A stretch of 64,000 bases of DNA from Capronia americana (taxonomy: Eukaryota > Ascomycota > Eurotiomycetes > Chaetothyriales > Herpotrichiellaceae): positions 1,364,001 through 1,428,000 of the forward strand of contig JADWQD010000004.1 in NCBI GenBank assembly GCA_016110215.1, read 5' to 3'. The position numbers and the translations under genes were made by a program. Positions 10,752 to 22,755 of this stretch are shown in pieces (within the stretch, counting starts at the first letter, position 1; each line of letters starts with the position of its first letter). The notes beneath the pieces are model-generated. The model was not told the DNA's origin. It made no database searches and saw only the letters and a list, made by a program, of their open reading frames with translations.

Positions 10752-12479
10752 TCGTGGTTCGATAGACAAAAGCCGGTTGATTGGGTCGAGACGGTGTCCC
10801 ATGTCCTAGAAAGCGTGGTATTCTTCGTGTTGTGGAGACTTGAACTTAGTCCGAGTGGCGTGTTTGTGGTAGCATTGACATTTGACATGGTACGAAGTCG
10901 ACTTGGCAAGAAGGAAGCCGTGCTTTATTTGATAGCTTTGTTCCCGCTCATGCGCTGCGCAACCAGGCTGAAGACAGCGACGGATGAAATGAACAGAACT
11001 AGATTGTAGAACTGTGTACATAACGGACATCAATCAGTCTCCGCAAATTCGAAGCTTGAAATGTGACGTCCGCCCCGATTCAAGAGAAAGAGAGTCTTAC
11101 GGCGTTGCGAGAATATTCGTTCTCTTCGGCTTCTGTTCGCGCTTCGACGAAAAGACGGCGCAGGTTAGGAAGAGCCATACTTGATTATGGTGCTGGCTCT
11201 AGTGCTGGTGCTTCATATATCGCTGGGAGTGATTGAAAGGGATAGTTATCGGTCGGAAACGCCTCAGCTGCAGCAATGATTGTCTGAAGCCTGGCTTCTT
11301 GTGAAGGAGTACTTCACCGTATTGCATCTTAGCCACAACTGGACATGCCTAGGTACCGTCTACAATTGGCTGCTTAACTAAAATCTTTTAACTGAAGCCC
11401 TCTTGGGCGCTCAGGCCGACCAATATCCATCTGATTTCTCAACAATGACTTTTGAGTACAGGCAATATAAATCGCCTGAACCATGATTAATTGGACTCTA
11501 CAGATACAATTCTACACTCTATTGACCTAGGTTGCATGTATTATTATGGAGCATGATGACACTGGGACCCACGGAGGGACCATGGAGGCGCCCCTCGTAG
11601 CGGCTGGGCGATTCGGAATACTACAGACTTCATGCGGATCACACCTTGCTGCCAACTGGTCTGTAGTGTTGAAATCATCAACTTCACCCTTAGGCGTCCT
11701 ACTCGCGGGTCGAGGGCCTTTTAGCTACTCTGTCAAGACCACCATTTATCGTCACCGCCGGCTCATGTTGAAGGACTGTGCGGAAGCCATTGCGGACGAG
11801 ACATCGAGAGATGTTGTTCGCACATATTCCAGCGCTGCAGCTCTCTAACGTTACCACAGTCGTCATGTTAGATCGATACTCGCACTTGCCCTTCTACTAG
11901 TCACCGAGTGGATGGCCTTCTTCGTTCGATCCCCTGTGCTTACTTTGAGGCAGGAAAAGTGTCATTGGCCGAGCTTGCTTGCGAAAAGTTCGATTATGGC
12001 TCAGCCTCAACACCTTTTCGTATCCCTTGTTGTATACTCATCCCTCGCTACGCCATTTCATTAGTCCTTCTGTGCATGACTGACACACAATGTAAGCACT
12101 CGTTGGTGATTCGCTACTTGTGACAGGTCTCGGCCGCGTGTCGTTCTCCAGAACTGGCTGCCTTACGGCCCGATTGCTCCCACCACTATCGCAAATAGGC
12201 ACGGAGATGTGTGTCCAGCCCAGGCTCGGCGCCAAGTTGCGAATGTCAGACGGTTCAAGAGTATACCATCTCATACGAACGGTGGGGTTGATTGCATCAA
12301 CATACGCGGTGAGCCCTATGGCGGTATTCGACCCTGGGCCGTGTCGGCTACCTGACATCTCAGGCCTGGGGTACGGCACGCCTACTTCAGTTACCAGCAT
12401 ATAAGCAAGCAAAGCATACAGAGCACGATATTCTGAATCGCAGCGCTACCCTTATCGATTTTGGTAAACTTCAGAAACC
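10752..12479. other. Long intergenic region before the FMO gene
   Basis: About 1.7 kb with no supported gene. ORFs up to 124 codons occur on both strands but lack domains, splice logic or coding bias. The last few hundred bases are presumably the FMO promoter. Confidence 0.5.
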
Positions 12480-14465
12480 ATGGATGGCCATCCGCTTGCT
12501 TCGATTCCTCCCCTCGTCCTTCAAGATGGTGTCAACCGCGATGAGATCATCCCAGGCGACATCGTGTCTAACTGGCTTGCCGCTTTGGACAAACGCCCCA
12601 AGAATGGCCTGTCCACCGATCTCTCCGATCTGTTTATCGAGGACTCCTGGTGGCGCGACTTTGTTGGCCTGTCATGGGACATAGCGGCAAAGCAGGGCCT
12701 TGACTCCATCGGAGAGTATCTCAATAACTCGACTACGGGCTTCGGCAATCTGGAAGTTATCAAGAGTGGCGGCCTACAACCGGCACTGGTGGATATGCAT
12801 GGCATGATCTGGGTTCAAGGCGGCTTCACCTTCAAAACAAGAGACGGTTCCGGTGAAGGTCTCGTTCGACTGATCAACGTCAGCAAGACCCAGTGGAAAG
12901 CCTGGACCGTGTTCACACAACTGGAGAGACTCAATATCCAGGACGAGATCGAGAAACAGAGACTGGAGCAAGATTACACACAGACCCGACTCTCGAATGG
13001 TGTCAACGGAGCGAAGGAAAAGGAACCGCCAGTTTTGATCATCGGCGCAGGTATGTGTCCACCCATCCATTTGAGTCCAAACACTCAACCGTGTATCAGG
13101 TCAAGCTGGCCTGACTCTCGCCGCACAACTCAAACACATGGGGGTCAAGGCTCTTCTCATCGACAAATTGCCCCGCCTGGGCGACTTTTGGCGCTCTCGC
13201 TACGAGACAGTCCGCACCCACACGCCCATATACACCGACCATTACCCCTTCCTCAAGTTCCCGACGACCTGGCCCCGCTGGCTCGAGCAGGACAAAATCG
13301 CCGGCTGGATGGAGCACTACGGCCAAATCATGGGCCTCGACTACATGCTTGGCACAACCGTCAAGAGCATCGAGTATGACGAGACCTCGCGCCTATACAC
13401 CGTGGAGGTCGAAAACGCGGACGGGAAGCACACTTTCCATCCCCGCCACCTGGTCCTCGCCACTGGGGTGTACGCCCAAAAGCCCATCATGCCCGACATC
13501 CCCGGCAAAGACACTTTCCGCGGCCAAGTCTACCACTCCATGCAACACAAGGGGGCACGCCATGTCGGTCCCTCCCTCTCTGATAAACGCGTCGTCATCG
13601 TCGGCAGCGGCACTTCCGCCCACGACATTGCGCAAGACTTCGTGAACAGCGGGGCCAAAGCCGTGTCCATCGTTCAGCGCCATGCGATCTTCTCGCTTTC
13701 TGCCAAAGCGATCGAAGAGGCGTATTTCTCGCTGTGGGCCCAGCCGGGCGTCAGCACCGAAGAAGCGGACATCATTGCCAATTCATTCCCCACTGCCGTG
13801 GCCCGCACCTTTAATATCGGCCAGACGGCCATGATGGAAGAGCGGGACAAGGACCTCATCGAGGGCATGGAGAAGATGGGCATGCAACTCAAGAGAGCGA
13901 AGAAGGTAGGGTATGGCTTCATCGACCATTTGATAGTCAAAACGGGACACTTCTACATTGACCAGGGCGCCGGCCCGATGATCAGGGACGGGCGGATCAA
14001 GATTCATCACTGCGAGGAAGGGGTCAAGAAGTTCGTGGCCGATGGTGTCGTGCTGGGGAACGGCAAGAAGGTAGACGCCGATATCGTGGTCCTGGCAACG
14101 GGCTACCACCGGAACGTCCTGACCGTCAAAGAACTGATGGGCGAGAAGATCGCCGACCAGGTTGGTGATCTCGGATACATGGACAGCGAGCAAGAGAGGA
14201 TCGGAGTAAGTTTTTGCAGTGACTTCAGTTTTCCATCTTGTGCGACCGCGAGAAAGATCATCCTTGCTGACTGAACCTGCAGTGGTGGCGACCGACTGGA
14301 TTCCCGGGCTTCTGGTACATGACGGGCAGCTTCGTTTGGTGCCGACAGTTCTCTCCGATCCTTGCCCTGCAAATTACCGCCCTCGAGCAGGGGCTCAACC
14401 CGGAATATTGGGAGCAAAAGGAGAGGAACAACAAGGGGTTAGGAACGATCTCGCCTCGAGATTAG
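12480..14465 (+). CDS. FMO-type flavoprotein monooxygenase with NTF2/SnoaL-like N-terminus
   Basis: This is a class B flavin monooxygenase, dependent on FAD and NADPH, of the kind that oxygenates soft nucleophiles or ketones. Exons are 12480-13050, 13100-14205 and 14283-14465, giving 619 residues. The first intron splits the FAD glycine motif, restored as GAGQAG (about 188-193). The FMO fingerprint FRGQVYHS lies at about 330-337, the NADPH motif VGSGTSA at about 358-364, and LATGYHRN follows later. The first 180 residues form a separate domain resembling the NTF2/SnoaL-like region seen in a group of fungal FMO-like proteins. The last exon adds 60 residues (WWRPTGFPGFW onward), which supports the second splice. 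It lies between the two TfdB-type monooxygenases. Substrate is unknown; Baeyer-Villiger or N-oxidation are both possible. Confidence 0.87.
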
Positions 14466-15217
14466 ATGAGAGAGATCGTGTGTCGCGGTTGGTAAGAGCC
14501 ATGAGATTAGATCCAGTGTCGACACAGGCCGGGGCTACGAAGTACTGTATGTAGGCTGTACTGCAGAACTTAGCACTTAGATTCAGTAAGGTTAATAGTC
14601 CTGGTCCGTCAATATCAATCGACCCTTTACCATCCCCGGGGAAGGAGCAGTGAGTGTAGAGAGGACCAAATCCGGGAACAGCCACGCCAGCCTAGGTATC
14701 CTCACCAACTGGAGTCCCAGTAATCTACAGGTCGGATGTCGGTGGAAATATATATTCGCTGTGTACGGTATTGACTGATCTTGTTCTTGAGAAATCAAGT
14801 AATTCCGTACCGTATGTATGTATACTCTTCATCTCGTTAACGATAGCTCCTAGGTACTTACCATCACTTCACTTTACCAATACTAGTACTCTCCTCACCT
14901 TCACTTTACCTTCACTAACCTCCCTCTTTACTTTTCCTAGTACTCTCCTCACCTTCGCTTTACCTTTACCAGCATTCCCACCATCTCCACGTGAGATTCT
15001 TACGTCTAGCCACTAGCCTGCGCCTTTGATGCGCCCTGGTCGTCGACGGTGGACACGTTGTTTCCGCTCACCTCTGCTGGCTTAAGTGCCTTTCCGCCAC
15101 AGACACTGATAGACGAAAGGGACAGTTTGAATAGAGAAGTCTCGCCAATGATCTCCTCACCTTAATCAGCCTTGAATCACTCACATACGGCGCAGAAGAA
15201 CATTCAATTGACCATCT
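14466..15217. other. Intergenic between convergent FMO and monooxygenase 2
   Basis: About 750 bp with no gene. A stretch at 14850-15000 repeats CCTTCACTTTACC-like pyrimidine-rich units (a decayed tandem repeat). Confidence 0.5.
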
Positions 15218-17778
15218 CTACCGCTGAAAGGACGCCAAATGCTGCACGCTCTCCTGATCGACATTGCCAATCGTGCCCGTGAAGCCTGCTTCCTTGACCC
15301 TCGCGATCTCGGCCCCCGCGCCACGAGGATTATTGTTCGCGCCAGACTCAGATTTCTCACCCTTGCCCACGACGGTTAATAGAACTTTGGTAACGTCTAC
15401 ATCCACGCCCTCGGGCCCTTTATCATCACCACCGGATGCCCTCCACGCGACATGATCGTCCGGCCTGACCAGCACGGCGTCCCGTTCCCAGACCTTCCTC
15501 ACGTGTGGCTCGTCAGGGAGATGGACGCCCCTCAGTGGGATGGCGAGCTTCGCGGCTTCGGGCCCAAACGCGGCTATATACCGGCCGGTGGGCGTGAAAT
15601 CGAGGAGGGTATATTCTGGGCCTTGCCCAAACAGGTCGAACACGCTGGTGGTGCCGTCCTTCAGAAACACGTGCGGGGCGCGCGCCCCGGGCCACGTCGA
15701 GGGGATGTACGCCTCATACTTCCAGGGGGGTTCCTCCGTGCCGTCGCCGTCCGGAATGATGACGCCGGAGCCGTTGTAGCGGTATCCGAGCTCGATGCCG
15801 TGGTCTTTGTTCTCGCCGTCGTGGGTGCCCAAGTGGCGCGCAATCTGCCGCCGGAGGTCCTCGCCCTGGGGGGTTCTAGACCTGACGGCATCGCCCGTCT
15901 GCTCCACGAGGTCCTTGTAGAAGGAGTGCTGCGACCAGTGCACACCTGAGCGCTCGATGTTCCGCGCCGCGACCGGCCGTCTCTCGCTCTCGTACGACTG
16001 CAGCAGAGCCCCCGCGCCGCCGTGGCCCGCCAGCACGGCCGCGAGCTTCCACCCGATGTCGAAGCTGTCCCCGACCGCCGTGTTCATGCCGTACCCGCCG
16101 GTCGGGATGTTCTGGTGGGCGGCGTCGCCGGAGAGAAACACGCGGCCCTTGGCGGAGATGTACCGCTCCGCGATGCAGATGTTGGGCCTCCAAGAACTGG
16201 TCACGAGAACCTCGTCGATCTCGATCGGGTACGGATCCCCCGAACCACCCAGCACGCGGTACACGGTTTCCTTCGGGTCCAGGGTGGAGGTGTCGAAATC
16301 CAGAGGGAGCGGCGTGTGGGCTGTCCAGGTGTCGACCTCGTCCTGTGAGATGATGACGTGCCCGCTTGTGAAGAAGATGTGCCAGAACTGGCCTTGGCGG
16401 TGTAGGCGGCTCAGGTCGCGCGACTTGAAGTGCACGAGGTGGAGTTTGGCTGGGCTAGAAGAGAGAGAAAGAGTGCGTTAGCCAGAGTGTGTCAGAGAAT
16501 GATTCCAGGCGATCAACAATTCCACGCGTAATCACCACGCACAACTCGCAAAGGTGGTAATCGAATCAATCCACACTTACACCGGGCCCCCAATCAGATC
16601 CACGCCGATAGCCTTCCGCACACGACTACCTCCTCCATCACACCCAATCACATACTGAGCCTTGACGTGGTGTGTCTCTCCGGTCACAGTGTCTGTGAGA
16701 TCACACTCCACGCCGGCGTCCGTCTCTGTGAGCGTCTCGAACTTCATCCCGAAATGCGACTCGATGAGCGGTTCGCTCTGGATGCGCGGCTTGAGCCACG
16801 CTTCGAAAATGGCTTGCGAACACCGCTGGTACGGTTCCCTGGGCATGGACCCGTCGTTGTGTTCTTTGATATGATCGCGCCACCAGTCGGGCGAGGGAAG
16901 GTCCTATTAGATCGTGACGAGCGTAAGTAAGTATTAGGTGAGCGAGAAGCGGGAGTAAGGCATCATGCATGACAGAGGTGTCAAGCAAGCAAGAAGCAAG
17001 CCAGCGAGAAACCGCGATGCATCGCATATGTTCTCTTCTGTTCTGACCTGGTCTGGTCTGGCCTTGTAACATACGTACCCATTTCGTGACGAGTTCGCCT
17101 CCGTCTGACAACCCAGAACTGAAATTGACGTTGAACGAATAATGCTGCGGAACACCTAGGCTCGAGAACGCGCGATCAGCCTCTCTCCGACTCCGGGCGC
17201 TGGGTGGGAATGATTTCATCAAAGTCGCCGCGTAATGAAAAGCCGCCGCCGGCCGTGACGGAAGTAACATCATCAATGATTAATACAATAGCCCAGCCGG
17301 GTGCAATCACCACACTTTTTAATTACGTGTATCAATATCACTCAATCACTCACCTACGTCCCGAATCCCACGATCGATCTTCAACCGCCTGAACAGCTCC
17401 ATGCTCCGACAGTTGGTAATGTCCATCTTGGGCCATTTGGTCGTGTCCAGATTCCGTTCGACGAGCATGCATCGCGTGCCATGCTCGGCTAGTTGCAGGG
17501 CGGCGATCAACCCGGCGGGACCGGCGCCGACTACTAAGACGGGCGTTTCGTGGTTGTGGTGGATGGTCTGATTGAGCGAGATAGATCCGTGGATGTCAGT
17601 CAGTCGGTCGGTCGATCGGTAGTAACTTGAGGTGAGAGGGAGAGAGGGGAAAACAGACGGAACGGTGTATGATGTATTTGTGCGAGATGGGTGATATTGA
17701 ACGTGCCTGGGGACCGGACCGGGAGTTGTGGACAAGTAGGATAGGATAGGATACATGTGTAACACTTTGACTCACCAT
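15218..17778 (-). CDS. FAD-dependent aromatic (phenol-type) monooxygenase, paralogue 2
   Basis: This is a second TfdB/MhpA-type hydroxylase. Minus-strand exons are 17778-17776, 17567-17354, 17155-17079, 16903-16581 and 16454-15218, giving 617 residues. All four introns interrupt the protein at the same places and phases as in paralogue 1, including the ATG-only first exon and a 77-nt third exon. Here read-through of the first intron hits a stop, so the intron is needed. Motifs are GAGPAG (about 15-20), GCDGGGSRVR, and GDAAHQNIPTGGYGMNTA. It lies upstream of the extradiol dioxygenase's 3' end on the same strand. Paralogy and neighbourhood suggest two related phenols, or successive hydroxylations of one substrate; this is inference. 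An extra ATG near 17751 in another exon model is less likely. Confidence 0.9.
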
Positions 17779-18794
17779 GTTGGACAGACCGAGAAGATAG
17801 GTAGATCTCAGAACCTGAACTTAATCAATTTTGTTAATTAATTAAACCGCGGAGTGGGTGGGCGTGCTAGGTTCGTTGTCGTGACACTGTATGTATGACT
17901 TGTAGTAGGGCAGATATAGGTATCGGGGGTGGCAATCCAGGGGACGTGGTCAATATAGGATATACTGTTTACATATGTACAACGTACCTGAACGTAACCA
18001 CGCACGGTACGGCGAAAGGATGCGGCTCCACTTCGTGTACTTCGTGTACTTCGTACAGTAGCAGTTGTAGCAGTAGCGAACAAGAGCCACGGTTCACGGT
18101 TCACGGTTCGCGGTTCGCGGGCTGGAACTAATACATAACATACATACCTACCTTAGTTAAGGCGGGGACGGGACTGGACTGGACTGGACTGGACTGGGGA
18201 AATGGATCGATCACTAGGTAGGTACCTAGGTAAGCAGCCTGGCCACCCACCCACTTACTCGCTCAATTCCCGAAGCATCTGGGCAGAAGAGCCCAACCCA
18301 ATCCAACCCCGCTGGGCCATCCCCGTGCATCTATCGGCCGATGTCCTCGTGCTCTGTTCGTTTAGAAGGACGAGATTGCTAATGTCCGGCCCGGGAATAA
18401 AATGGGTTCGGTGATGGTTGTGAGCACTGGAATTTTGCCCCCCCCCGCTTCTGTGCTTGAATCTTGTTGGAGGCGGTGTCCATGAAGACCGTCCCTGGCC
18501 GCTGTACACTCAGAAGTTCTGGAAAAGGAAAACGCGGGGAATGGAAAGCGTAGTAGACTTGGCCCCCGAGATCTCGTATTGCTGACGATGGCGTGTTCAC
18601 ATAATACTGTACTATGTAGCTGACGCGAAGCAGCATAAGCTCCAAGGACAGATGCCGAGAAACAAGGTAGGAGTAGGATTAGGATTTGATCTCGCTGACA
18701 GACACGTCTACATAGTCGGACACTGTCTACGAATTGAAAGGACCGCGATCGACCTGCCCCCTGCCCTCCTTGCCCCGGCGCCGCCAAACTTAAT
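17779..18794. other. Intergenic with short tandem repeats; monooxygenase 2 promoter
   Basis: About 1 kb without a gene. It holds three simple repeats: ACTTCGTGT units near 18030-18055, CGGTTCA/CGGTTCG units near 18089-18120, and (GGACT)5 at 18171-18195. A C-run lies near 18438. The left part should contain the promoter of monooxygenase 2. Confidence 0.55.
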
Positions 18795-19978
18795 CTAAGC
18801 AGCCACCATCGGCATATCAAACTGGGCCGGCTTCGCCTCCAGCGCGTCGGGCGGCACGGGCAACTCTTTGCCTACGTCCTCGATCCTCCCAGACGCAAAG
18901 GCCAGAGGAACGTTTGGACCCCAGACATGTAGGGTATCTGGCGCGGCGGCCTCTCTGCCAAACGGCGTGTCCTCGTTGACCAGATCACCGTCGGAATAAT
19001 GCTCTACAATATTCCCTGAGCCGTCGAACCTAGATAGCAGATAGATGTCAGTAAAAATGTCCAGACGGCACGAACCGAGACACCGAACTCACCAGTAGTC
19101 GAAGATCTGACTTCCGAGGACGTGTCGGCCAATGCCCCAGCAGTTGGTCCAGCCCTTGGATCGGAGCCAGTCATGGCCTAGTGTCTGCGTGTCGAAGTCG
19201 TTCACTTCGTAGCTGGAGTGATGGACAAATACTGGACGTCCTTCCGGGCCGGCGGCCACGAAGAAACTCTGTGGGTTTGTGTTAGTCAGTGGTCCCCAAG
19301 GACTAGTATGTGACTTACGTGGTGATCTGTATACTGCGGTCCGAGATCGATATGACAAAAGCATGTCTCATCTTCTCCTGTGGCGGGGTTGAACACGGCA
19401 TCCGTGGGTTTCAGGTTGATCAGGCTCTTGTAAAAGGAGAGTGTGCTCTCGAACTTGCTGGCGGGGACAATAAAGCCATAGTGTCCAAGCTTGTGGACGG
19501 GCGATGGCCCAGTCTTGAACCTTCGAAATGTTCCCTTCCTGGGTTTCTCGAGTGCCGTGTTCGACATGGGATTGGTCTTCTCCAAAGGCGGCACAGGCCC
19601 GTCACCATTTCTAAGCGTCTGTCCAAACACAAAGCCAACAGGAAAGCCATTCGGATCCTCCAACGTGACGAGCTTTCCACCTCCTGGCGCGTCGCTATCT
19701 TCAACCGGAGAAGCACTTGGATGAGCGGCAGCTGCTTGCAAATCCGCAAGAGTGTCAACAACCCAGTAACCACCCTTGAAGTGTCTCTTCGCGTCCGGGG
19801 ACTTCTCCGCAACGTAGATGTATGGTTGGCTACCGTAACCCCGGAAGTAGACTCGGTCCGGCGTACGATGCTCTTCCACAAAGCCGAAATCGAGAAGAAA
19901 GGACAATGCTCGGTCCAAGTCCGGATGCTGGTAGACGACGTGCGCAAGCCGAACAACTCGAACTTGCTTTATCGCCAT
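18795..19978 (-). CDS. Type I extradiol (catechol 2,3-dioxygenase-like) ring-cleavage dioxygenase
   Basis: This is a non-haem Fe(II) dioxygenase of the vicinal oxygen chelate superfamily that opens a catechol ring next to the two hydroxyls. Exons 19978-19319, 19268-19093 and 19029-18795 give 356 residues in two VOC halves. In the catalytic C-terminal half the iron ligands read as His166 (LGHYGF), His237 (FVHHSSYE) and Glu288 (GNIVEHY). Catalytic His269 and Tyr278 are also present. Spacings His237-His269 (32), His269-Tyr278 (9) and Tyr278-Glu288 (10) match Pseudomonas XylE (His214, His246, Tyr255, Glu265) as I recall it, so the active site looks complete. The two splices are needed to bring these residues together. 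Both phenol-type hydroxylases nearby could supply a catechol. The exact catechol is unknown. Confidence 0.9.
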
Positions 19979-20389
19979 TTTGTTAAAATGGTTGAGACGT
20001 CCGTCGTTCGGGGCTGGAGTTCGTGGCTTTGGCTGTTTGTAGTGGTGAGTATAACTTTCACCCAGAGATTTCTGGAAGCGCTGGGCACGGGATCTTGACC
20101 AGTGCAGCCATATAAGGTCGGTCCAACCGGCTTAGGGGCCTGATGATGCTCTGACCGTTTCTGTTCTCTAATGTGGCAGCGGCAAAGCCTAGTCCAGATC
20201 CTACAGGCATTGGGACGGTCAAATGCGGGACTTCATAAAGACCGACCACGTGACGCGGATATTCATGTTTGCTGCTCGAAGACCAGGCCGCGATTCGTCA
20301 GGAGCATCCCGGGGTGCCCAGATCGGTCGGGCTTTTGTCGTGCGGGGTGTGTGGCTTCGAGCAAGTCGAGGTGTATCGTTCAATGTGCC
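19979..20389. promoter_or_regulatory. Promoter region of the extradiol dioxygenase
   Basis: 411 bp between the dioxygenase start and the 3' end of the regulator gene. No ORF is supported. I see scattered CGG/CCG triplets but no clear palindrome. Confidence 0.45.
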
Positions 20390-22755
20390 TCAGGTAGGCA
20401 TGTAGTCCATGTCACCCCTGTAGCCACCGAAGAAATCCGAAAACCCAAAGTCAATCTCATTGCCTCCATCGTAGAATTCCTGCTGAAGTTGTGGGAAATT
20501 CTGAGGGTCAAACATGGAAGCGTCGTATTCCGTCACTTCGCTGTGTCCAGGCACGTTGACCGATCTCGAGTAATCTTCTTGGATTGGTGGTTGCTGTTGC
20601 TGTGGTACCTCGGTTGGTCCCGCGTACGATACGTTGTCGCTGATAATCGAGCTGTTTCTGTCCCGCCTGTTGAAGTCGGGCGGAGTATTGCCACTCAGGC
20701 GTGGCATGCGGAAGAAGACCGCGTATCGCTTCGCCAGTTGCCTCTCTTCGGCGTTCAATGTGCCTCCTCTCTCGACCATCCTTGCCAGTTCTATGATATT
20801 GTCAGCCCGAGCTTAGATCACATTAGATGGGCATACCTGAGACAACCGATCCCAGCTTCCACTTCTCACTAAAGTGTGCCAGGACTAGCTTTCCTAGGTC
20901 ATGGCTAGAGGCAATGAGAGGCTGGGTCTTCAGAATATCGCCGTCGACGTAATACGGCGGGAGCATCATGCAGGTGAAGAACGGATGTGCGATGGCGATA
21001 TACCTCGAGTCCCAGAGGCTGATGATTCTGGACAAGTCGATGGCGCGTTGCCGGAGTGGCGACGATAGCCCGGCTCCCACGCTCGACACACTGCGATCAT
21101 CGTTCTCGGCAATTGCGATCCCGGAGACCATGAATGACGCGGCCATCAACATGAGGTGTGTGCCGATAACCCAATTGCACCGGGCAAATGTTGTTGGAGT
21201 GAATGCCAACGTCTCAGCGTCGAGACGCAGCGTGGCGGGAAGGGCTAATTTGAAGCAACAGATCTCGTTCTCCAACGTCAGTTTCTCGTCGGGCGAAACA
21301 TCTTGCTTCTGCTGCAAACGGTCATGGACGGTGGCCATGAAGTGATTGGCGACGAGGAACCATGCCCTTTCGTCCTGGTTGCTACAGCCTTGGAGGGACC
21401 TCCACGATTGACCGGGAAGCATGTTGAGTTGGGCGGACGGGACATCGACTTCAGCGAACCAGGCTTCATCGGAAATCGGCAATGCAACTGCCATTCTCTT
21501 GCGATCAATCGAGTACGGGTTCCGAGAGACCGTTGAGGCAAAGGTGTCAAGCTCCCATACTGCCCACCAGGCACGTCTCATCTCCTCCTTGTCTACATGG
21601 TCAATTGGCGTAGTCGGGCTCCAGTCCTCGTCGTCCACTTCTGAAAGACCCAAGTCATACGCTAGCCTCACACAGACGCCGATGAGGATCCAGCCCTGAT
21701 GGGTGGGGCCCGAGGTGTAGAAGTCTGAAAGACGTTAAAACTAGTCCGTTCGTAGCCACGGTCTGTACAATCAACGAGTCAAGGGAAAGGCCGGGAAGCG
21801 GTGTCAGCCAGGTAGATGCCCGGTCTAGGCTACACAGGTCTGTAGGATGGAGTGACTTACAGTTCGCGAGCAGGATGCAACCTTGCAAGTAGGTCAAGGA
21901 CGGGTTCCGCAGCGATCGAGCTTGAGAGTAGAAATCTCTTGCTCGGCGAGCAAATTCATATCCACGTTTGTTCGGAGGCACGCCGGCAAATCTTGGGTGG
22001 TTGGAGAATCTCGCCGACATTGCAAACATGCTGTAGAACAGAAGCGATGCATCCACTGGCAAGCCCTGCATGACATCCCCATCGACCAGTAGTTGCCTTT
22101 CGTACTTGGCTTGGAAACGCGGTCGATGGAGGATCGGCGCCCATGCCTGGACTTTATCGAAGAATAGGTTGAGCAGGTCAACAGCGAGAGAGCAGGTTAT
22201 CATGCTTTCCGCCGTCGGGGTCATTGTCGGGGTCGGCAATTTCGTACTTGGCTCCGTCGACCCTTGTAAAGGCGCCTGCTCGAATTCTTGCTCGTCGATC
22301 TCCTGGCTTTCATCTTCGGCTTCGTCTGCTTCTGATGCGGCGCTCTGGTTGTGCTGGTCCGTTGCTTGGTCGTTGTTGTCTGCACTCTGATGATCTGTCT
22401 CCTTGATCTCGGCCAGAAGGCCTTTGAGAGAGTCACGTAGTAGCGTCTGGGGAATCTCGCGCCGGCCTTCTTGGTCGTCCGAGCCGTCGCCAGCCCGAGA
22501 GGCTGCCTCGAGCACCTGGACTAGCCGTGAGATGCTGTCGCTGATTTTCCGCGACTGGGCCTTCAACTGCGGCTTGCGCTGAGTTGGCTTCTTCCTCTTT
22601 GAAGGAAACGTGCAAGAGTTGCCGGTGCGTAAGCAGAGCCCGCAGACGGGGCGACGCATATCACACTTGGTTTTCTTGCGGTTGCATTCCTGGCACGCTC
22701 GTCGCGGTTCGAGGAGCTGAGGATGCGCATCTTCATCCGCCATGTTGGGACTCAT
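20390..22755 (-). CDS. Zn2Cys6 transcription factor with fungal-specific TF domain (cluster regulator candidate)
   Basis: This is a nuclear DNA-binding regulator. Exons 22755-21861, 21724-20837 and 20790-20390 give 727 residues. The zinc cluster is Cys21, 24, 31, 38, 41 and 48 (C-x2-C-x6-C-x6-C-x2-C-x6-C), followed by a basic stretch and a possible short coiled-coil linker. An acidic Gln/Glu/Asp-rich segment precedes the fungal-specific middle homology region, which includes the split motif ANYFYTSGPTHQGW at the first splice and RRAWWAVWELD. The C-terminus is rich in Gln/Pro/Asn, perhaps an activation region. The start at MSPNMADED has a second ATG four codons later. It is tandem with the dioxygenase and is the natural candidate to control the cluster; that is inference. 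Confidence 0.9.

Noticed and set aside
19310..20098. 262-codon ORF antisense to the extradiol dioxygenase
   Set aside because: Shadow of a well-supported gene with intact catalytic residues on the other strand.
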